Below, piece after piece: positions 1-4,987 of a stretch of DNA of 8,180 nucleotides. The number at the start of each line of letters is the position of its first letter. Within the stretch, counting starts at the first letter, position 1. The position numbers and the translations under genes are program-made. This DNA comes from an uncultured Acidimicrobium sp. GTDB lineage: Bacteria; Actinomycetota; Acidimicrobiia; Acidimicrobiales; Ilumatobacteraceae. The stretch lies in contig CAITUB010000222.1 of the NCBI GenBank assembly GCA_903895515.1, positions 1 through 8,180 on the forward strand, given 5' to 3'. Below the pieces are notes generated by a model. That model did not search any database. It was not told the origin of the DNA and saw only the letters and a program-made list of their open reading frames with translations.

Positions 1-77
1 CCCATGTTTGGACGCTTACCGTGGTTGGCCTTCGAGCGACGCATCTTGGCTTTTTTCTTCTTGGTCTTCTTCGACAT
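1..77 (-). CDS. Large-subunit ribosomal protein bL37 (partial, 3' end outside the window)
   Basis: The visible 25 codons begin at an ATG (75-77) and encode a lysine/arginine-rich miniprotein starting MSKKTKKKKAKMRRSKANHG and continuing KRPNM. The block SKANHGKRPN after a basic N-terminus matches, from memory, the mycobacterial and streptomycete bL37 proteins, which are about 24 residues long and sit in the large subunit near the peptidyl-transferase region. The stop lies just beyond base 1, so the protein is probably only a few residues longer. A purine-rich GGCGGGA lies 3-9 bases upstream of the start, and a TAGCAT hexamer lies 9 bases upstream. The gene follows the nuclease gene on the same strand after 41 bp, so it could be read from that operon or from its own promoter. 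Genes this short are often missed by gene callers. Identity rests on a short but distinctive motif. Confidence 0.78.
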   Translation of the reverse strand, partial: MSKKTKKKKAKMRRSKANHGKRPNM

Positions 78-118
78 AGTCCCGCCATGCTAACGGGCAA
101 TCTTGGGAATTCCGATGG
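78..118 (-). promoter_or_regulatory. Leader region of the bL37 gene: candidate -10 and alternating GC elements
   Basis: This 41-bp gap between the nuclease stop and the bL37 start holds, on the minus strand, TAGCAT at 92-87. It fits the TAnnnT -10 consensus and would place the transcription start about two bases before the ATG. No convincing -35 is visible. The gap also holds GCCCG (98-94) and CGGG (84-81), the latter overlapping the presumed Shine-Dalgarno segment, so the two could pair and hide it. A GGAATTCC palindrome at 106-113 has no evident role. No U-tract terminator separates the two genes. Both the promoter and the hairpin reading are inferences. Confidence 0.35.
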
Positions 119-1513
119 CTATGCCCGACGCCAGCGGGCCCTTCCGCCCGAATATGGCGTGCCAGATGCATCCGTTTTTGAGCACACATAGGTGGTTGGT
201 GTAGTACTTCCACTCAATGTGTAATAGCCAATTGCGCCTTCTGGAGAACAGTACGAACCAGGGCTTATTTGCGCAACTGTGCCCGCAGATGCGGTGTTTG
301 GTGTCACCGTTGCATTGGTTATTGCTGCAGGTGGATTCGTGACCACCGTCGTGCCACCTGAAATATTTGGCAAGTTTGGAATTGGTGCAATGTTCAACGA
401 ACTGCATGACGATTGCAACAAGTTCTTGATGCGCCCAAATTCACTCGAATCCATCGAGAGGCTCCAGCGAACTTTTACCGCAACCCAATTGCCGAGATAC
501 GTGCACGTGTACGACTGCAGCGGTGGAAGCCAGTTAGACGGATCTTTATCGCTTTTCGATTGATTCACTGAATCTGTTACTGCCAACAATGTTCGGCTAT
601 CCGATGTGTCGTTTGCATAGGCCTTTCGTTGCGCCGCACTCCAAGCCCACGCTCCCGAGTCCCAGGCTTCTTTCAGCGCTACGACGTGGTCGATATCGAT
701 ATCCGATGGATTACTCCACCGCGCGCCGTCATAGGGCGAAACCCAGTCCCCTGCAATCACATTGCAATTCACCGGGTCAACCTGTGGCAACGAAATGCTG
801 TCACGCTTCAATACTTGATCGCGAGAATCGCATCCGTCGCCATCAATGTCGCGCCAATGCTCAAACAACGCACGGTCGTATCCAACTTGATACTCATTTT
901 CAACACGCACGAGCTGCAAGAGCGCAAGTGCACTTCCCACAACGGTTGGTTTTCCCGTTGTTGTCGTCACACTGATACTCGACGTCGTTGACGCAACGCT
1001 AGAAGTTGTTGTTGGTTTACTGCAGCGCTGCGTAAACGTTGTCTTCACCGCGCTGAACTCGCGCTGATCCATCGCAAGCCCCCATTTTGTTTTCACCGCC
1101 ACCCAATTTCCGAGATACGCACAAAGCGAATTGCTCGTGTTGGGCATCCAGCCAGCAGGGTCTTTATCGCCTCGTTGCTGCACACTTGTTGCGCGCACCA
1201 AAGCCAACATGGTGAGGTCAGCTCGATCATTTATGAAACTCTTTCGCTTTGCCGCGCTCCACGCCCACGCACCCGACTCCCAGGCTTCGCGAGTTGTCAC
1301 GATGTTTGCCACGCTGAGTGCAGAAATTGACGGGCTCACCGCACCTGTAAAGAGTGACTGCCTGAAGCCCGCTGGTCGCTCGGGCGCAACCTTTATTGCG
1401 GCTAATTGAGTAAGCGTCGTTCCATCATTTGCACGAGGCTGCGCAATTGCAACAGAAGAAACACCGATTGCCATTACGACAATTGCGCCATGAACAGAAA
1501 TGCGCCACTTCAT
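119..1513 (-). CDS. Secreted tandem HNH nuclease-like protein (DUF1524/GmrSD C-terminal type), first domain degenerate
   Basis: A 464-residue exported protein. Residues 1-24 are a signal peptide (basic MKWR, hydrophobic core, AIA before Q25). Residues 66-164 and about 204-370 are two related domains, both carrying GAWAWSAA, DKDP and YLGNWVAVK. The second is complete: DIDGDGCDSRDQVL (222-235), the HNH-type DIDHVVAL with His276, and Asn317, as expected for DUF1524-type nucleases such as the GmrSD C-terminal domain, which cut nucleic acid with a metal ion. The first lacks the DGDGCD part and has Asn70 where His276 aligns and Gln112 where Asn317 aligns, so it is probably inactive. A Ser/Thr-rich linker (165-190) joins them. 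The C-terminus (421-464) has two cysteines and ends GGRARWRRA. The start has AGGGTG six bases upstream. It follows the ferredoxin gene by 13 bp. Substrate and role (nutrient DNA, defence) are unknown. Confidence 0.8.
   Translation of the reverse strand: MKWRISVHGAIVVMAIGVSSVAIAQPRANDGTTLTQLAAIKVAPERPAGFRQSLFTGAVSPSISALSVANIVTTREAWESGAWAWSAAKRKSFINDRADLTMLALVRATSVQQRGDKDPAGWMPNTSNSLCAYLGNWVAVKTKWGLAMDQREFSAVKTTFTQRCSKPTTTSSVASTTSSISVTTTTGKPTVVGSALALLQLVRVENEYQVGYDRALFEHWRDIDGDGCDSRDQVLKRDSISLPQVDPVNCNVIAGDWVSPYDGARWSNPSDIDIDHVVALKEAWDSGAWAWSAAQRKAYANDTSDSRTLLAVTDSVNQSKSDKDPSNWLPPLQSYTCTYLGNWVAVKVRWSLSMDSSEFGRIKNLLQSSCSSLNIAPIPNLPNISGGTTVVTNPPAAITNATVTPNTASAGTVAQISPGSYCSPEGAIGYYTLSGSTTPTTYVCSKTDASGTPYSGGRARWRRA
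404..673 (-). repeat. Coding repeat, copy 2 (intact HNH domain core)
   Basis: This encodes residues 281-370, from KEAWDSGAWAWSAAQRKAY to the final Cys370. It aligns along its whole length with residues 75-164 of the same protein. Shared blocks are EAW-SGAWAWSAA-RK, DKDP--W-P, C-YLGNWVAVK--W-L-MD--EF, and a closing Cys. The catalytic His276 lies just before this block (686-688). Divergence at the protein level is considerable, so this is an old duplication rather than a recent one. Confidence 0.85.
1022..1291 (-). repeat. Coding repeat, copy 1 (degenerate HNH domain core)
   Basis: This encodes residues 75-164, from REAWESGAWAWSAAKRK to Cys164, the N-terminal partner of the intra-gene duplication. 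The scaffold residues, including tryptophans, YLGNWVAVK, DKDP and both cysteines (131 and 164), are kept. The preceding segment that should carry the catalytic D-H-V-V reads SVANIVTT instead, and the asparagine expected in SVNQ is glutamine. Retention of the fold without its active-site residues suggests a structural, binding or regulatory role. Confidence 0.82.
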
Positions 1514-1526
1514 GGGTTCACCCTAC

Positions 1527-1781
1527 TTACTGTGCAATCAGTGGTACATCCATCTCGATGAATATGCATTCACCTGGGCACACTTCTGCAGCCTTTACCA
1601 CTTCAACTTGATTCTTCACTTCGACGGTTGCCAGGCTTCCCGAACTTCCAGGATCATTTAATGTCACACCTGATTGCACAACATAGGCAATTCCGTCTTC
1701 TAGTTGCACGAAGACGTCGGGACAATGATCCACGCACAAGCCATCGCCCGTACATAAGTCTTGGTCAATCCACACACGCAC
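1527..1781 (-). CDS. Single-cluster ferredoxin, Asp-type (CxxDxxC)
   Basis: An 84-residue cytosolic electron carrier. The N-terminal LCTGDGLCVDHCPDVF gives Cys10, Asp13, Cys16 and Cys20, and the C-terminal CPGEC gives Cys68 and Cys72. The spacing Cys-x2-Asp-x2-Cys ... Cys-Pro is the single-cluster pattern known from Pyrococcus furiosus ferredoxin, where Asp replaces one cysteine and the cluster can be [4Fe-4S] or [3Fe-4S]. By that analogy the ligands are Cys10, Asp13, Cys16 and Cys68. A Gly/Ser loop lies at 43-52. The start is GTG, chosen because MRVWIDQDLC is the usual short lead-in; no clear Shine-Dalgarno is visible. It lies 9 bp after the MauE-like gene and 13 bp before the nuclease gene, so all are probably on one transcript. 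The redox partner is unknown; similar ferredoxins serve cytochromes P450 and other oxygenases. Confidence 0.88.
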   Translation of the reverse strand: MRVWIDQDLCTGDGLCVDHCPDVFVQLEDGIAYVVQSGVTLNDPGSSGSLATVEVKNQVEVVKAAEVCPGECIFIEMDVPLIAQ

Positions 1782-1790
1782 GCTTGCACG

Positions 1791-2183
1791 CTAACGAATA
1801 AGCGCGGCAACCAAGAGGGCGAGCATCAACAAATTTCGCACAATATTGTTCCAACCAATTGGCTTCGTTGAGCGAAAACTCAAACATGCGCAGGGAGGTC
1901 TGTCGCCTGCAGCCAATCGACGGGCAAGCAATGCGGTGAAACTTGATAGTGCGACTATCGAAGCAGATAGCACCGCATGTGTAGCAACACCAGCAATGAG
2001 CAACGAGCCCAGCACCACTTCAACATAGGGAACGGTTGGAATTGCAAACGTCGGTGCACCGAGTCGCTTTGCTTGTGCTGGCCACAATTCGCGTGCAATA
2101 AATTTCTGCACTCCGGCAAAGATAAAAATCACACCAACAATCGCCGCCATCCACCAATTCAGCGAAAACACTTGCTCGTTCAT
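1791..2183 (-). CDS. MauE/DoxX-like four-helix membrane protein
   Basis: A 130-residue integral membrane protein with hydrophobic segments at about 10-30, 52-70, 71-88 and 112-129. It has the layout of the MauE/DoxX families: a short lead, FAGVQKF after the first helix, PYVEVVLG at the second, a CxC pair (Cys98, Cys100) in the loop after the third, then WNNIVRNLLML in the last. MauE is known from methylamine dehydrogenase maturation, where a disulfide role is proposed; DoxX relatives act in quinone-linked or thiol oxidation. No mau genes are present here, so the specific role is open. The ATG start overlaps the flavin reductase stop in ATGA, indicating translational coupling, and the ferredoxin follows after 9 bp. 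I infer a membrane redox function shared with these neighbours. Confidence 0.75.
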   Translation of the reverse strand: MNEQVFSLNWWMAAIVGVIFIFAGVQKFIARELWPAQAKRLGAPTFAIPTVPYVEVVLGSLLIAGVATHAVLSASIVALSSFTALLARRLAAGDRPPCACLSFRSTKPIGWNNIVRNLLMLALLVAALIR

Positions 2184-2686
2184 TGTGGCGGTGTAACGCC
2201 AGTTACCTTGCCTCGATAAAAGACCATTGCTTCGCCAACAGATTCACTCACCGCAAGATGCTGAACTCGTCCGAGCACAAAACTGTGATCCCCAGCTGGA
2301 GTAACTGACTCGATGCTGCAATCAATAACAGCGAGAGCGCCTGCAAGCACCGGCATACCGCTTGGCGACTTAGTCCAATCAAGGCCATCAAACCGTGCCG
2401 CCATTCCGCCCTCGGGTTCGCGCGCAAATCTCCAACACAATTCGTCTTGAGCGCTCGTCAGCACATTGGCACAAAAACCTTTGCCTTCCGCAATGTGGGA
2501 CCAACTACGCGAAGCATTACCAGGGAAAAAGCCAACTAACGGTGGGTCAAGCGAAACCGAAACAAAACTGCCAATGGTGATTCCCGACGGCGCACCTGTT
2601 GCATCAACTCCAGTAACCACAACAACTCCAGTTGGCAGATGACCAAGCACCTGTCGAAACCGAGCACTGTCAAAGTTGGCTTCCAT
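2180..2686 (-). CDS. Flavin reductase-like, FMN-binding split-barrel protein
   Basis: A 168-residue protein of the HpaC/HsaB-type flavin reductase family, which transfers electrons from NAD(P)H to free flavin for a partner monooxygenase. Family marks are FRQVLGHLPTGVVVVT (10-25), SFVSVSLDPPLVGFFPG (40-56), FCANVL (71-76) and AGDHSFVLGRV (131-141), the last with the conserved Gly-Asp-His. I place the start at ATG 2686-2684: it gives the usual N-terminus and has TAACAT seven bases upstream, as in leaderless actinobacterial genes. A TTG at 2704-2702 would add six residues and would run into the opposing start region. It is first in the run reductase, MauE-like, ferredoxin, nuclease. No flavin-dependent monooxygenase lies within the window, so the flavin user is either elsewhere or absent. 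Some members bind flavin without being reductases. Confidence 0.85.
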   Translation of the reverse strand: MEANFDSARFRQVLGHLPTGVVVVTGVDATGAPSGITIGSFVSVSLDPPLVGFFPGNASRSWSHIAEGKGFCANVLTSAQDELCWRFAREPEGGMAARFDGLDWTKSPSGMPVLAGALAVIDCSIESVTPAGDHSFVLGRVQHLAVSESVGEAMVFYRGKVTGVTPPQ

Positions 2687-2717
2687 CGCTTCAATGTTAC
2701 CCAACTATGGTTTGGGC
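2687..2717. promoter_or_regulatory. Back-to-back start region with two leaderless-type -10 hexamers and a small inverted repeat
   Basis: Only 31 bp separate the divergent ATGs of the flavin reductase and the alpha/beta hydrolase. On the plus strand TATGGT (2706-2711) lies six bases before the hydrolase ATG. On the minus strand TAACAT (2699-2694) lies seven bases before the reductase ATG. Both fit TAnnnT with transcription starting at or beside the A of ATG, the common leaderless layout in actinobacteria. No good -35 is seen for either. An inverted repeat CCCAA (2700-2704) / TTGGG (2712-2716) with a 7-bp spacer sits between them and overlaps the plus-strand -10. It could be an operator, though five-base arms can occur by chance. 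Confidence 0.5.
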
Positions 2718-3614
2718 ATGACCGCTCAGCACAACATTGCAACGCACGAAGTTTCTGCAAACGACTTGTCGTTCACCTATCTCGAATGTGGAACTGGACC
2801 ACTTGCATTGTGCCTGCATGGTTTTCCTGACTCAGCGCACTCGTGGCGTCACTTACTCCCCGAACTTGCTTCTGCTGGTTATCGCGCGGTCGCTCCATTT
2901 ATGCGCGGTTATGCCCCCACTTCCATTCCTGCAAATGGCGCGTACCAAACTGCGGCACTTGCAACAGACGCAAACGCATTGCACGAAAAACTTGGCGGCA
3001 ATTCAGATGCCGTCATTATTGGTCACGATTGGGGTGCGCCAATTACTTATGGTGCCGCAATTCTTGAACCGGAGCGGTGGAAAACAGTTGTAGGAATGTC
3101 GGTTCCACCATGGGGCGCTATGGGAAACGCGTTTGTCTCTAACCTCAACCAACTCCACCGCAGTTGGTACATGTTTTTCTTTCAGCATGCACTTTCCGAT
3201 TTTGTTGTCGGTGCAAACAATCTGGCCTTCATAGACATGCTGTGGAGTCAATGGTCGCCCGGATTTTTGGCACCACAAGATATTGCGAATGCCAAGGCCA
3301 CCATCGCCACTCCAGAACATCTTGCAGCAGCACTTGGCTACTACCGCGCAACGCTTGGCACAGGGTTTAGAGATCCTGCACTGAACGATGCGCAGTCACT
3401 GGTGCAAAGTGAAACCCCGCCGCAGCCGCTGTTATACCTGCACGGAACAACAGACGGTTGCATTGGCATCGAAGTTGCACATGATGCCGCAACGCGTGCG
3501 CCATCAAACGCACACGTAGAAATTGTTGAAGACGCTGGTCACTTCATGCAATTGGAACAACCGAAAAAAGTGAATGAACTTATCGTGAATTGGGTAACCA
3601 GCAACGCCTCATAG
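2718..3614 (+). CDS. Alpha/beta hydrolase, epoxide hydrolase type
   Basis: A 298-residue cytosolic hydrolase. Catalytic layout: HGFPD (34-38) forms the oxyanion hole; Asp104 in GHDWGA is the nucleophile; Asp246 in TTDGCIG is the likely acid; His275 in DAGHFMQLEQP is the base. An aspartate nucleophile plus cap-domain tyrosines in SWYMFFFQ (Tyr151) and GYYRA (Tyr208/Tyr209) is the pattern of soluble epoxide hydrolases, which open epoxides to diols through an ester intermediate. Haloalkane dehalogenases share the Asp but use Trp/Asn halide-binding residues. I chose ATG 2718 over an in-frame ATG at 2676 because the earlier one overlaps the opposing flavin reductase coding start and 2718 has TATGGT six bases upstream. 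The 3' end overlaps the convergent mutY by 6 bp. The substrate is unknown. Confidence 0.87.
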   Translation: MTAQHNIATHEVSANDLSFTYLECGTGPLALCLHGFPDSAHSWRHLLPELASAGYRAVAPFMRGYAPTSIPANGAYQTAALATDANALHEKLGGNSDAVIIGHDWGAPITYGAAILEPERWKTVVGMSVPPWGAMGNAFVSNLNQLHRSWYMFFFQHALSDFVVGANNLAFIDMLWSQWSPGFLAPQDIANAKATIATPEHLAAALGYYRATLGTGFRDPALNDAQSLVQSETPPQPLLYLHGTTDGCIGIEVAHDAATRAPSNAHVEIVEDAGHFMQLEQPKKVNELIVNWVTSNAS

Positions 3615-4442
3615 CGGCAACTGCAACATTCCGTTTACATCAATGATTAAGTGATCCGTCAGTAGCGATTCAATAATCATTTCTGCACGATCTGGCTGTT
3701 TCACCAGACCCATGGCGTGTTCTGCCTTGGTCCGCGAAACTCCTCCAGCAACGAGTGCTTTCATGAGTTTGCCTCGTGCCTGGCGATTCGAACCTTCAAA
3801 CCGAGCTTGCGGTTTACTCGTTCCAGCAGAAGCAGGTGCCGGATCGTCGCCACCATGCAGACGCCAACCACACGAAGCCGCGATTGGGCAATGTTCACAT
3901 TTTGGAGAACGCGCTGCACAACAGGTTGCACCAAAATCCATGAGCACTTGATTCCATTCCCAGGACAACCCAACGGGAACTAGTGAGTCTGCGATTGTTT
4001 GCGTTTCGCGTTTGCCAAGTGGCTTATTCTGCACGCGCGCGAACACGCGAGTGATGTTCGTGTCAACAACACCAACATCAACATGATCCGCGAATGCCAA
4101 CACTGCTCGAGCCGTGTACTCACCAATTCCCGGAAGTGCAAGCAGTTGTTCTAAAGATGCGGGAACCTGCGATAGGTGATTGTGCACCATCAACTTTGCA
4201 GCTTCATGCAAATTGCGGCAACGACGCGGATATCCAAGGCCCTGCCAAATGGTGAGTAGATCCGACAGCGGTGCATCTGCACATTCACGTGGAGTTGGAA
4301 AAGCCTGAATGAAGGCTTGAAACTTTGGCACTACCCGATCAATCTGGGTCTGCTGAGACATCACTTCACTCACCAACACGTGCCACCTATTTCTTGTGGC
4401 GCGCCACGGGAAATCTCGAAGCTGTGGCAATCCCCACTGCAA
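3609..4442 (-). CDS. mutY: A/G-specific adenine glycosylase MutY (short form)
   Basis: A 277-residue base-excision repair enzyme that removes adenine mispaired with 8-oxoguanine. Visible marks: catalytic Glu26 in VSEVMSQQTQ; WQGLGYPRR (66-74); helix-hairpin-helix LPGIGEYTARAV (103-114), with Tyr109 where endonuclease III has its catalytic Lys; Asp127 in VVDTNITRV; and the [4Fe-4S] loop Cys175-x6-Cys182-x2-Cys185-x5-Cys191. After a short Pro/Ala linker, residues 215-277 (FEGSNRQARGKLM...) resemble the small winged-helix-like tail of actinobacterial MutY; the NUDIX-like 8-oxoG-reading domain is absent. The TTG start at 4442 is uncertain: the frame stays open upstream into the MaoC gene, and the N-terminus looks a little short. 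It lies 20 bp after the MaoC stop and overlaps the convergent hydrolase gene. Confidence 0.92.
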   Translation of the reverse strand: MQWGLPQLRDFPWRATRNRWHVLVSEVMSQQTQIDRVVPKFQAFIQAFPTPRECADAPLSDLLTIWQGLGYPRRCRNLHEAAKLMVHNHLSQVPASLEQLLALPGIGEYTARAVLAFADHVDVGVVDTNITRVFARVQNKPLGKRETQTIADSLVPVGLSWEWNQVLMDFGATCCAARSPKCEHCPIAASCGWRLHGGDDPAPASAGTSKPQARFEGSNRQARGKLMKALVAGGVSRTKAEHAMGLVKQPDRAEMIIESLLTDHLIIDVNGMLQLPL

Positions 4443-4462
4443 CAGTGGGTCAACAATGTCGC

Positions 4463-4978
4463 TTAGCTCGTCCAGACGTCTTGACCGTCGTACGGACGCG
4501 CGCGCTTTGGCATAAATTCACGCTTCCACACCATTACTCGCCTGCGGAAATAGCACACCTCTTTGCCGTCTTGGTTGAAACCTTTTGTCTCCACCGTTAC
4601 GACTCCACGGTCATTTTTTGACTTCGACTCTTGAACATCGAGCACGCGTGTCTCGGCGTGAATGGTGTCGCCGTGAAACGTTGGAAATTTATGCTGCAGT
4701 GTTTCCACTTCAAGATTGGCAATTGCGGCACCACTCACATCTGGAACGCTCATTCCCAGCACCAGGGAATACACCAAGTTGCCAACAACCACGTTTCGAC
4801 CTTGAACGCTTTGCGATGCAAACCAATCATTCGTGTGCAGAGGATGATGATTCATGGTGATCATGCAAAACAAGTGATCATCTGCTTCGGTAATAGTTTT
4901 TCCTGGCCAGTGGCGATACACATCACCAACTGTGAAGTCTTCTAGTGCTCTTCCAAACGGGCGTTCATGAACGGTCAT
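4463..4978 (-). CDS. MaoC-type hot-dog dehydratase, possible mesaconyl-CoA hydratase
   Basis: A 171-residue single hot-dog enoyl-CoA hydratase-like protein. It opens with FGRALEDFTVGDVYRHWPGK. The motif DDHLFCMITMNHHPLHTND (33-51) stands where hydratase 2 enzymes have G-D-x-N-P-x-H. His48 is kept, but Asn43 replaces the catalytic Asp and His45 replaces the Asn. Then come GNLVYSLVLGMSVPD (66-80) and PTFHGDTI (99-106), typical of MaoC dehydratases. Close relatives are, from memory, common in actinobacteria. Proximity to a methylsuccinyl-CoA dehydrogenase suggests the next step of the ethylmalonyl-CoA pathway, hydration of mesaconyl-CoA to beta-methylmalyl-CoA; this is inference, and other branched or unsaturated acyl-CoAs are possible. 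The ATG follows the flippase stop by 9 bp, and an AGGAG inside that gene's last codons may serve as a distant ribosome site. Confidence 0.78.
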   Translation of the reverse strand: MTVHERPFGRALEDFTVGDVYRHWPGKTITEADDHLFCMITMNHHPLHTNDWFASQSVQGRNVVVGNLVYSLVLGMSVPDVSGAAIANLEVETLQHKFPTFHGDTIHAETRVLDVQESKSKNDRGVVTVETKGFNQDGKEVCYFRRRVMVWKREFMPKRARPYDGQDVWTS

Positions 4979-4987
4979 AACAACAAA

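Noticed and set aside
135..150. CGGGC-CCTTCC-GCCCG hairpin as a transcription terminator of the nuclease gene
   Set aside because: It lies before the stop codon inside coding sequence and has no following U-tract; discussed instead as part of the alternating GC elements.
1791..2183. MauE-like gene as evidence of a methylamine dehydrogenase locus
   Set aside because: No mauA, mauB or mauD-like gene is present in the window; the family match alone does not support that pathway.
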